Of a stretch of 52,017 nucleotides of DNA, positions 33,736-42,400 are shown one piece after another (positions within the stretch are counted from its first letter, which is position 1; every line of letters starts with the position of its first letter). The stretch comes from Prevotellaceae bacterium UBA3627 (GTDB lineage: Bacteria > Bacteroidota > Bacteroidia > Bacteroidales > Bacteroidaceae), in contig DFLE01000025.1 in assembly GCA_002373375.1 (NCBI GenBank), positions 1 through 52,017 of the forward strand, in the 5' to 3' direction. A program made the translations under genes and the position numbers. The notes under the pieces were generated by a model. The model made no database searches. It saw only the letters and a list, made by a program, of their open reading frames with translations, and was not told where the DNA came from.

Positions 33736-35598
33736 TTAGAAATTCAGGTTCACTCCACCCATGAAGGTGGCTCTTGGCATAGGATAGCCGGCATTAATCT
33801 CGTAGCTCTGTGCCAGCAGGTTCTCGCCGCGTGCCCACAGTTGCAGCCACTTTGTAAGGCGGTATGCCACGGAAGCGTTGACCAGACAAACGTTCTGCTT
33901 GTCGTCAGCGCTGGTGTAGAGTCCGTTCAGATACATCACGCCGGCGTTGGCTGTCCATTTGCCGCAGGTGTAGTCAGCTCCGATGAAGCCTTTGTATTCA
34001 GGAGCGGCAATGACCTTTTTCTTCATGCCGAGGAAAGAGTGGTTGGTGTTGACGCTGAAGTGCTGAGAGAAACGATATACCGCATCAAACTCAAAGCCCC
34101 AGTTCTTCAATTCGCCGGTGTTGATATTCTTGCCTGCTACAGTCTGTATCAGGTTGTCGGCATTGATGTAGAATACGTTAGCACCATAGTTGAGGCTGCC
34201 CAGACGTTGACGCCATGACAACTCGTAGTTCCACATACGCTCTGCACGCAGTGTCTCGTGGTTGGCTGAGCCATACAGATACATCTCTTTGGTGGTAGGG
34301 TTGCGGAATCCTTTGCTTACCAAAGCCTTCAGTTCGCCAGTGGCTACCGGACGGATGATGATGCCGCCCTGTGGTATCCACTCGCCTCCAGCTACGGTGT
34401 GGTAGTCATAGCGTACGCCGGCATCGATGGTGAGCCACTGTGCCAGGTCCTGACGGAAGTCCACATATCCGGCATACTCATCCTCGTGGTTGCGTGCGCT
34501 CTGCATCTTGCGCTTCGGTGTAGTCACGCGCTCGCCGGTCTCACGGTTCGTATAGTATGCGTTGCCATAGATGTTCTGATAGTCAAAGCCGGCGGTCACG
34601 TTGTTGCCCTTGAAGAAGCTGATGCTCTGCCACAGGGAGAAGCCTGCCACGGCGTCTTTTGAACGGAAGAGGTCGGTTTGCGGTGTGCCGCCGTTGATGT
34701 TATAGCCGTCATTAATCTTATGTATGCCGAAGTTGTCGTATATGCTTATCGCACCGCTTGTCTTGCCATAGTGGTTCTCCACTACAAGGCTTGCCGCGCC
34801 GCGTGTGATATACTGGTCGTTCTCAGCCTTTGGTACGCTTACGGTGCCGGGGTTGCTTGCATTGAAGTGTGTGAGGTCGAGGTCAATGTATGCACTCCAG
34901 TACTGTGAGAAGTCGTAGCCTAACTTTATGTAGCCGCCATACTGCTCGAAGCCCATGTTGGGACGATGGTTGTCAGTGCGGCTGTACTGTGCTGCCACGG
35001 TAGAGAAGAAACCGCCCTTCCTTATCTGGTTGCTCACCTCTGCCTGTGCTGTTCCGTAGCTGCCGGCACCGAGGCTTACGTCGGTGAATACTCCGTCTTT
35101 CTTTGTCTTGCGTGTGATGATATTCATTACACCACCCATGGCGTTAGAGCCATAGAGTACAGAGGCTGGTCCGCGCACCACCTCTACGCGCTCGGCCATA
35201 AGTGTCTGGTAACTGTCTGATATGGGGTGGCCAAACAATCCTTGGTACTGCGGATGACCGTCAATGAGCACCAGGGCCTGACCGGCACCGCCCGATAGTC
35301 CGCGTACACTGATGCCGCCCGAGCCACCGGTGGAAACACCGTAGCCCATGACGCCACGGCTCGTGACAAACATGCCCGGCACCTGCTGCATCACGGTAGG
35401 CAGCACGTTGCTTTGCTGTCCCACTGTCAGTCGGTCGCGATTAATCACTGATACTGTCATAGGTAAATGGCGTGTGTCTGTAGCGTTGCGTGTTCCTGTA
35501 ACTACAACCTCATTGAGATTAAGAGAGTCATTCGCTGTCTCAGCGTGAGCCATGCCTCCAAGCATGGCAATGGTTAGAATAGTAATAGATTTTTTCAT
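33736..35598 (-). CDS. TonB-dependent outer-membrane receptor
   Basis: A 620-residue receptor with signal peptide (about 1-19), plug domain (about 28-160; NEVVVTGTRN, VPGMFVTSRG, VEVVRGPASVLYGSNAMGGVMNII) and a beta-barrel ending in NLNF with the terminal aromatic residue. There is no N-terminal carboxypeptidase-like domain and no SusD partner, so it belongs with the shorter cofactor/siderophore/heme-type receptors rather than glycan SusC proteins. The ligand is not decidable; no cobalamin riboswitch precedes it. The -7 box TATCTTTG lies about 20 bp upstream, and the 22-bp array lies about 245 bp upstream. Confidence 0.92.
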   Translation of the reverse strand: MKKSITILTIAMLGGMAHAETANDSLNLNEVVVTGTRNATDTRHLPMTVSVINRDRLTVGQQSNVLPTVMQQVPGMFVTSRGVMGYGVSTGGSGGISVRGLSGGAGQALVLIDGHPQYQGLFGHPISDSYQTLMAERVEVVRGPASVLYGSNAMGGVMNIITRKTKKDGVFTDVSLGAGSYGTAQAEVSNQIRKGGFFSTVAAQYSRTDNHRPNMGFEQYGGYIKLGYDFSQYWSAYIDLDLTHFNASNPGTVSVPKAENDQYITRGAASLVVENHYGKTSGAISIYDNFGIHKINDGYNINGGTPQTDLFRSKDAVAGFSLWQSISFFKGNNVTAGFDYQNIYGNAYYTNRETGERVTTPKRKMQSARNHEDEYAGYVDFRQDLAQWLTIDAGVRYDYHTVAGGEWIPQGGIIIRPVATGELKALVSKGFRNPTTKEMYLYGSANHETLRAERMWNYELSWRQRLGSLNYGANVFYINADNLIQTVAGKNINTGELKNWGFEFDAVYRFSQHFSVNTNHSFLGMKKKVIAAPEYKGFIGADYTCGKWTANAGVMYLNGLYTSADDKQNVCLVNASVAYRLTKWLQLWARGENLLAQSYEINAGYPMPRATFMGGVNLNF

Positions 35599-35618
35599 AG
35601 TTTGTAAATGAATATATG

Positions 35619-35626
35619 CAAAGATA
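35619..35626 (-). promoter_or_regulatory. -7 box for the TonB-receptor gene
   Basis: The minus strand reads TATCTTTG; no good TTTG is found 19-21 bases upstream, so an activator may be needed. Confidence 0.6.
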
Positions 35627-36120
35627 CTAAGTTTTTTTGATAGACACGATATTTTTTTTCTTTATTTTTTTGTCATGGTACGTTAAATCGTCATGATGTA
35701 TCAAAAAGACATAAAAATGTATGTATCTATGACAATTTGCTTTTTGCGGAGAGTCAGCTGATAGTTGCAAAATAGAAGAGGAAGCTCTTATAAAGAAGCC
35801 TTTGTAGCAGCTTTTTGAGGTGTTATTGTGTGGTTATTGTATCATTCGATAGCTTTCACACTGTCATTCGATAGCTTTCATGGTGTGAAGTGATAGCTTT
35901 CACATCGTGAAAGCTATGCTTTTACAACGTGATTTGATAGCTTTTATGACGGAAAAACGAGGGGAGGAAAACGGTTTGGATGCTAACCGGGTGATAATTA
36001 ACAAGTTCTGTAATCCGCGAGAATAAAGGATTTGCGAGCAACTTGCAAGCTGCTCGCAAATATCGCCGTATTTCGAGGGTACGGAAAATCAAAGTGTCAC
36101 CAAAACAGGTGAAATAAAGA
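35627..36120. other. Long intergenic region upstream of the TonB-receptor gene
   Basis: AT-rich sequence followed by the five-unit 22-bp array (35843-35952) and a perfect 11-bp inverted repeat ATTTGCGAGCA/TGCTCGCAAAT (36030-36061) with no T run. No reading frame with coding character was found. Confidence 0.6.
35843..35952 (-). repeat. Five tandem 22-bp units, core GTGAAAGCTATC on minus strand
   Basis: Units begin at 35843, 35865, 35887, 35909 and 35931. Four show GATAGCTTT, the complement of the core at 13841-13928; the unit at 35909 reads CTATGCTTTTAC, a variant also seen in the third unit of the other array. Reading along the minus strand, the array follows the lipoprotein terminator and precedes the TonB-receptor promoter. 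Confidence 0.93.
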
Positions 36121-36161
36121 CAAAAAGAAAACTGCCGGGGTGACTCTCGTCAGACCGGCAG
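36121..36161 (-). terminator. Terminator after the small lipoprotein gene
   Basis: CTGCCGG (36132-36138) and CCGGCAG (36155-36161) with an inner TGAC/GTCA pairing form the stem; on the minus strand a TTTTCTTTTT run follows. Confidence 0.85.
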
Positions 36162-36191
36162 TGTAGCTTTTTTACTGTTCGTAATGTGAGA

Positions 36192-36347
36192 TTACTTAGC
36201 AGTGTCAGCAGCAGCAGTGTCAGCAGCAGCTGTATCAACAGCAGCTGTATCAACTGTGTCCTGTGCAGCACCCTGCTCTGTCTTGTTACCACATGATGCA
36301 AATGAAATTGCAGCCATTGCTACGAACATGAAAACTAATTTCTTCAT
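36192..36347 (-). CDS. 51-residue lipoprotein with DTAA repeats
   Basis: A short gene read as MKKLVFMFVAMAAISFASC followed by GNKTEQG and an acidic tail of DTAAVDTAAADTAA type. The first 19 residues form a lipoprotein signal peptide with lipobox FASC, Cys19 being the lipidated residue; the mature peptide is only 33 residues of low complexity. It has a full promoter (TAACTTTG with TTTG 20 bases upstream) and its own terminator, so it is expressed as a single-gene unit. Such small lipoproteins are common in Prevotella and Bacteroides; the function is unknown. The opposite-strand reading frame here is an artefact of the Ala repeats. Confidence 0.85.
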   Translation of the reverse strand: MKKLVFMFVAMAAISFASCGNKTEQGAAQDTVDTAAVDTAAADTAAADTAK

Positions 36348-36399
36348 TTTTTCTAAGCTTTTAAAAATCTGTAAAACAATCTTGTTTATTAAAACATTG

Positions 36400-36431
36400 C
36401 AAAGTTAACCACTTTTTCCAATACTCACAAA
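36400..36431 (-). promoter_or_regulatory. Promoter of the small lipoprotein gene
   Basis: On the minus strand TTTG (36428-36431), 20 bases, TAACTTTG (36400-36407). The leader is about 45 nt. Confidence 0.8.
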
Positions 36432-36573
36432 CATTTTTTCACTTTTTTTTTGACCGTTTTTGTAACTTTTTTGCAACGTGTTGATAATATGATGATTACG
36501 AATTGTAAATAAAAGTTAAAATTATTTTGTGTTCGTACACAAGGCTGTTTTTGACACTTTAGGGCGCCTTTTA

Positions 36574-36605
36574 TTTGCCTGTACGGCGTTTTTTTAGTAA
36601 CTTTG
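36574..36605 (+). promoter_or_regulatory. Promoter of mtaB
   Basis: TTTG (36574-36577), 20 bases, TAACTTTG (36598-36605). It is followed by period-7 to 9 CATAATT/CATAACT repeats (36613-36643) up to the start codon. Confidence 0.8.
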
Positions 36606-36646
36606 TTGTAATACAACTCATAATTCATAACTCATAATTCAAAACT

Positions 36647-37981
36647 TTGATAGATACATCGGCTTTTCAGGGCAAGAGTGCCTCTTATTATACTTTAGGT
36701 TGTAAACTAAACTTCTCGGAGACATCCACCTTCGGCAGAATGCTGGAGGAGATGGGTGTGCATACCGCCGTGGATGGTGAGAAGGCTGACATCTGTCTTA
36801 TTAACACGTGCAGCGTGACGGAGGTGGCAGACCGCAAATGCCGTCAGGCTATACGGCGTATGATAAAGAAGAACCCGGGAGCCTTCACCGTGGTGACGGG
36901 GTGCTATGCCCAGTTGTCGCCCGAGCGTATATGTGATATAGAGGGCGTTGACCTGGTGCTGGGAAGTAATGAGAAGGCTAATCTTATAGGTTTTCTTAGC
37001 GAGAAGTGGGGCTCGGGTAACAGGGAGTCAACATATAAGGTAGAGAAAACACGCGACATAAAGTCATTCGCACCGAGTTGCAGTCGCGGTAACCGTACCC
37101 GTTTCTGGTTGAAGGTGCAAGATGGGTGTAACTATTATTGTACCTACTGCACCATACCGTTTGCGCGTGGCAACAGTCGTAATGCTTCAATAGCCTCGCT
37201 GGCTGAGCAGGCGCGCCAGGTGGTCAGTGAGGGGGGCAGGGAGATAGTGCTGACAGGTGTTAATATAGGTGATTTCGGTCGTACCACAGGGGAGAGTTTC
37301 CTTGACCTCGTGAGAACTCTTGACAGTATAGAGGGCATAGAGCGTTACAGGATATCCAGTCTGGAGCCCGACCTTATTTCTGATGAGCTGATAGAATTCT
37401 GTGCCGGCAGTCGTGCCTTTATGCCTCATTTCCATATTCCGCTGCAGAGCGGAAGCGATGAGGTGCTGCGCCTTATGCGCCGCCATTATGACACTAAGCT
37501 GTTTGCAGAGAAGATATATAAGATTAAGGAACTGATGCCTGATGCTTTTATAGGTGTGGACGTGATGGTTGGCTGTCGCGGCGAGACCCCGGAGTGCTTT
37601 GAGGAGACTTACAGTCTGCTGGAATCGCTGCCGGTTACTCAGTTGCATGTGTTCCCTTACAGTGAACGACCGGGCACGGCGGCGCTAAAGATTCCTTATG
37701 TGGTAAATGACCAGGATAAGCATCTGCGTAGTCAGAGGCTTATAGAGTTGTCAAACAAAAAGACGGAGGAGTTCTACACCTTATATATTAATAAGGAGGT
37801 GGACGTGTTGTTTGAGAAGGCGAGTCGTGGAAAAGCAATGCATGGTTTTACACCTAATTATGTCAGGGTGGAGCTGCCGGCTCGTATGGCATCAGATGAA
37901 TATGACAACAAGATAGTCAGAGTGAGGTTAGGTGGTTTTAACCATGACAAGAGTGCGCTGAGGGTTGAGGTCCTTGTTTAA
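36647..37981 (+). CDS. mtaB: tRNA t6A37 methylthiotransferase MtaB
   Basis: Radical-SAM enzyme that adds a methylthio group to t6A at position 37 of ANN-decoding tRNAs. The 444-residue protein has the N-terminal UPF0004 cysteines (LGCKLN, NTCSVT, TGCYAQ), the radical-SAM cluster CNYYCTYC (CxxxCxxC, near residue 163) and a C-terminal TRAM-like domain (about 375-440). The start codon is TTG at 36647, giving MIDTSAFQGKSASYYTLGCK; the first in-frame ATG lies after the LGCKLN cysteine motif and would remove it, so TTG is required. It has its own promoter about 45 bp upstream. Confidence 0.95.
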   Translation: MIDTSAFQGKSASYYTLGCKLNFSETSTFGRMLEEMGVHTAVDGEKADICLINTCSVTEVADRKCRQAIRRMIKKNPGAFTVVTGCYAQLSPERICDIEGVDLVLGSNEKANLIGFLSEKWGSGNRESTYKVEKTRDIKSFAPSCSRGNRTRFWLKVQDGCNYYCTYCTIPFARGNSRNASIASLAEQARQVVSEGGREIVLTGVNIGDFGRTTGESFLDLVRTLDSIEGIERYRISSLEPDLISDELIEFCAGSRAFMPHFHIPLQSGSDEVLRLMRRHYDTKLFAEKIYKIKELMPDAFIGVDVMVGCRGETPECFEETYSLLESLPVTQLHVFPYSERPGTAALKIPYVVNDQDKHLRSQRLIELSNKKTEEFYTLYINKEVDVLFEKASRGKAMHGFTPNYVRVELPARMASDEYDNKIVRVRLGGFNHDKSALRVEVLV

Positions 37982-38134
37982 GGCTCTTCCTCTTTCTCTC
38001 CTTGCAATATACAAGGGGGGCGCTTGTGGCTTACACCTTATATATAATAGTATAACCAGATTATTCCATGTGTGGAAGATGTAGGAGGAGCCGTCGTTGG
38101 TCTTCTTCTTATTCCTTTTGATTAAGAGAGATAA

Positions 38135-39226
38135 ATGAATACAGCAAATACATATACTTCATCCTCCCTCGGGGGGGAGCCGGCAGCTCACGGCAGTGTC
38201 TCAATAGTGATTCTCAACTGGAACGGCTCTGCTATGATGCGGAAATACCTGCCTTCGATTGTTGCTAACAGTGGTGATGCGGAGGTGGTTGTGGCAGATA
38301 ATGCCTCTTCTGATGATTCGTTGGAGATGCTGGCGCGCGAGTTCCCCACGGTGCGTGTGGTCACACTGGATAGAAACTGGGGCTTCGCAGATGGTTATAA
38401 CAAGTCCTTTGCAAAATATGAGGAGGAGAACAAGGCAGAGAACAGGCTGCTGCCGGAGTACTATGTACTGCTTAACAGTGACGTGAGGGTAGGCGAGGGA
38501 TGGCTTAATGCCATGACGGCGTATATGGATGCCCATCCGGAGGTGGCGGCATGTCAGCCTAAGTTGCTCAGCGATGTTAATCCCGAGTGTTTTGAGTATG
38601 CAGGCGCTTGCGGTGGATATATGGATAAGTATGGCTATCCGTTCTGTCGTGGCAGGGTGTTTGGCACGGTGGAGAAGGACTGCGGACAGTATGACGATGT
38701 AGCTGAGGTGTTATGGGCTACGGGAGCTTGTCTTATGGTGCGTCGTGAAGATTACTGGCAGGCAGGCGGACTGGATGGACGTTTCTTTGCTCATTGTGAG
38801 GAGATAGACTTTTGCTGGCGACTTAATATGAAAGGCAGGAAGGTGGTGTGTGTGCCACAGAGTGTGGCGTACCATCTTGGAGGAGGAACACTGCCGCAAG
38901 GTAATCCAAGGAAGACATATCTTAACTTCCGCAATAACCTGACCATGCTTTATAAGAACCTGCCGCAGAGAAGGCTGCGTAGGGTGATGTTGGTGCGCCT
39001 GTTCCTGGATTATGTGGCAGCACTGCAGATGTTGCTGCTTAACCGTAGTGTGGGAGAGTTTAAGGCTGTATTTAAGGCAAGGCGCGACTTTAAGAAGTGG
39101 AAACATGAGTTTAAGAGTGACAGAGAACTTATTCAACAGTCTGCCACTGTGGACTATCCCGATGGTATAAAGGATTATAGTGTGTTGTTCCGCTACTATG
39201 TCAGAGGGAAAAAGACTATGGCTTGA
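38135..39226 (+). CDS. Family 2 glycosyltransferase, rhamnosyltransferase-like
   Basis: A 363-residue cytoplasmic GT2 enzyme. GT-A motifs are VSIVILNWNG (about 23-32), VVVADNASSDDS, VLLNSDVRVGEGWL (DxD-like SDV), WATGACLMVRREDYWQAGGLDGRFFAHCEEIDFCWRL and AYHLGGGT. This is the rhamnosyltransferase/WbbL-like pattern, so transfer of a deoxyhexose to a surface glycan is the best guess. No membrane helix is present. The first 20 residues are low complexity and include a GC-rich inverted repeat CTCCCTCGGGGGGGAG at the DNA level. It stands alone, 153 bp after mtaB; no promoter box was recognised in the gap. Confidence 0.88.
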   Translation: MNTANTYTSSSLGGEPAAHGSVSIVILNWNGSAMMRKYLPSIVANSGDAEVVVADNASSDDSLEMLAREFPTVRVVTLDRNWGFADGYNKSFAKYEEENKAENRLLPEYYVLLNSDVRVGEGWLNAMTAYMDAHPEVAACQPKLLSDVNPECFEYAGACGGYMDKYGYPFCRGRVFGTVEKDCGQYDDVAEVLWATGACLMVRREDYWQAGGLDGRFFAHCEEIDFCWRLNMKGRKVVCVPQSVAYHLGGGTLPQGNPRKTYLNFRNNLTMLYKNLPQRRLRRVMLVRLFLDYVAALQMLLLNRSVGEFKAVFKARRDFKKWKHEFKSDRELIQQSATVDYPDGIKDYSVLFRYYVRGKKTMA

Positions 39227-39289
39227 GTAATCGTTTGGTAGTTATTTTGTGCCAGTCAGGGGGTAAAATTATGTTAAAGTGGTAATTTT

Positions 39290-39322
39290 TTTGTAATAAA
39301 AGAGTTTATTTTCTTACCTTTG
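39290..39322 (+). promoter_or_regulatory. Promoter of the pectinesterase gene
   Basis: TTTG (39290-39293), 21 bases, TACCTTTG (39315-39322). The leader is long, about 155 nt, AT-rich and without a recognised riboswitch. Confidence 0.75.
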
Positions 39323-39483
39323 TCCCAAATTCGTTTTTGCGAGAGGTAAAAATGAATTGGTATCTATAAGTACATATTATCATATCTGGAAATGGGTATT
39401 AGAGAATATGTATGATAGTTGTAAGGTAAGAATTATTATATAGTAATATACTAACGAATCAATTAACTAAATCAATTAAACAA

Positions 39484-42400
39484 ATGACAAAGAACTACTT
39501 CAGACGTTTTGTCTGGTCATTCCTTGCATTGCTCGGAGTGACAGTAAGTGCTCTCGCTGTCAAAGGGGTTGTAGGCAATAGCCTGCAGACTAATGAAGCG
39601 GAGAGGACAGTCCTCTATTCCTGGGAGGGCAACGCTGATGGTGCTATCGAGTCAGGTGGTACGGCGACGGCAACTACCGTTGGCGACGTGACTGACAAGA
39701 ACACCGGCGCTGTGGTTGATGCTGCTAATGCAGATCTCACATCAGCTGACATTAACATGGTCAACAGCACCTACAATGTTATTCGCTTGCGTGGAGCAAA
39801 GGATTTTACCACTTATGTGATTAATGTTGCTCTTGATAAGGAGCTGAAGGCCGGCGATTCCATTGTTATCACAGGCTATCGTAACAAAAACGCTGCCGAC
39901 AAGCAGTCTGGTGCTCTCATTAAGTTTGAGAAAGGCTCTACTACAGCTTCAACAGGCAGCACAGGTCTGGAGTTTGTCAACATAGACCAGTCTGATGCTT
40001 CTGCTGCAGACCAGAACCGTGGTACAGAGCCTAACACAGTCAAGGTACTTGTGCCAGAATCTGCTGAAGGAAGTAAGTCATTCACTATGACGCGCGCCGT
40101 CACTGCTACAAACCTTTTCATCACAAAGATAGAGGTTATAAGCTATCGTGACGCTGACGCTGCGGGTGGCGAAGGAACCGAAGGTGGCGAAGGAACTGAA
40201 GGTGGTGAAGGCGGTGAAGGCTCTGGTGAGGGCACATCAGCGTCTTTCCGTGATTTCTCTGTCAATCTGGTAGATATACTTACTGCGGATCAGAAAGTGG
40301 AGAAGCAGGCTCAGGATATGTATGTGGCTGTAGCGGAGGATGGCACAGTGTCACAGACTGATGCTGCGGAAGTAGCTACAAACGTAGTTCACCTCGTGGG
40401 TACATATTGGAACGACCATGGATGGACTGGTACTACTGCTACGGTAAAGGTTGACGGTCCTGTGGCTATCACTCTCGGTCGCTGTGGATATGGCGGCGGT
40501 GACATCATCGTTAAGAATGCGGATGGTGAGACAGTGGCTCAGGGAGCCTTTGAGAATGCAGGAAGTGGAAACTACTGCTATTCGGCAGGCAAACCGGAGA
40601 ATTCCACCACGGTGAAATATGACGGTGAGGCTACTACGCTTACAATAACCTATCCAAGCTATCTGCCTTATATAGCTGTGGCATCATATGACCCTTCAAA
40701 GGAGTGGAAGTGGCATGACCTCAGCATCGATATGGTAAATGGTGCGCTTACAGCTGAGCAGCGTGTTGATAAGACATCTTATAATTTCGGACTTGTCGTA
40801 GATGATGAGGGGAACCTCAATCAGGTTGACGCAGCAGCTGATTATGCAAATATCGTGCTTGCGGGAACATACTGGAATAGTCATGGCTGGAATGGCACAA
40901 AGGCTACATTCAAGGTAGAGGGACCTGTCGAGGTGTCGTTGGGTAACTGCTACTATGGTTTAGGAACTGCAACTCTCAAGAATGCTGCAGGTGAACAAGT
41001 TGCTTCAGTATCGCTCGTTGATAAGAACACTTGCTGGGATCAGGATCACAGCAGTGTTGTGACAATGAAGTACACAGGTGAGGCTACAACGCTTACATTG
41101 GAGTACAGCTCTTATCTGCCTTACATTGGTGTGAAGGCTATTGAGGCTACGGCTGTCAACGTGACATACTCTCTGGACGGTGTAGAGTGCGAGGGCGCGC
41201 TCCTGACCACAGGAGGCACATACGCCGCAGGTGATACTTATAAGGTGCAGGAGAAGAACACTTCTTTGTATAAGGAGGGCTATACACTCACTGGCTGGAC
41301 TGACGGCACAAATGTATATGCTCTTGGTCAGAATATAACACTTGGCGAGGAGGATATCACTCTCAAGCCAGTGTTCACAGAGAATACTGTAACTCTTGCA
41401 GACCGTACAGAAGTTACGACAGTTAAGTTCCCGGTTTGCGTGAACGAGGGCAGCCAGAAGTTTAACGGTTCTGGTTTTACTGTAGGTCAGGCTACAATAG
41501 GTGACACTTTCATTGATGTAAAGGCTGTAATCGATGTTGCCGCTGGTACTACTGCCAAGTTCGCTTATAACAAGGATGAGTGGACACAGGTAGGAGCTGG
41601 CACAAAGATTACCGTTCCTTCGTATAAGGGTGCCACAATTTCTATGACAAGTTATCAGCCTTTCGGTGCTGACGGCAAGACTGCCACCACCATTGACGGT
41701 CAGAGTGACTACACTTCAGGCACAAGCGTGTCATATACCGTGGCTAACACTGCTGAGACTGTTGACATTGTCTTCGGCGATGACGCAGGTTATGTGACAA
41801 ACAACATCGTTGTTGTGCTCCCTGTGCCAGAGAAGGCTTTCGTGCCTGTGACTTACGATAATGAGACAGCCACTATCAACTGGCCGCTCAATAGCTCTGC
41901 AGCAGACAAAATTGACGCTTACACTACAACTCCTGAGGATGCGTTCAGTACAATTGCTTTGAATATAGGTGACCTGACTGTTACAGGTACTGGCACACGT
42001 GATTCAGAGCCTTTGGCTGACGGCATCACATTCGTGAAGTTTAAGCCTGCCGGCTCTACACAGGCTGTTCAGTGGGTTGCGAAGCCCGCACGTGGCCTTG
42101 AGTTCACTCCAACCAAGATTACAATGTGGATTCAGCGTTTCGGCACTGACGCAAAAGACGGGGTCACAGTTTCAGCAAAAGTTGGTGAGAATGGCGAGAG
42201 TATCACCCTCGGAACTTATACTGCACGACGCAATAACTATGATGATGCCGCAGAGATAAAGAAATGGGGATCACTGCCAAGCAACATCACGAACAAGGTA
42301 GAGATAACCCTTACCGAGGCACAGCAGCAAGCTCTTACGTCTGGCGAGGGACTGACACTTTCCGCTACTGTTGGTGTTGGTTCCACTAAAGAGGGTGGAT

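Noticed and set aside
35599..36120. Cobalamin riboswitch before the TonB receptor
   Set aside because: No B12-box sequence was seen; the region is filled by the 22-bp array and AT-rich sequence.
36202..36408. Plus-strand Ala/Val-rich frame
   Set aside because: It is the complement of the DTAA-repeat lipoprotein, which has promoter, lipobox and terminator.
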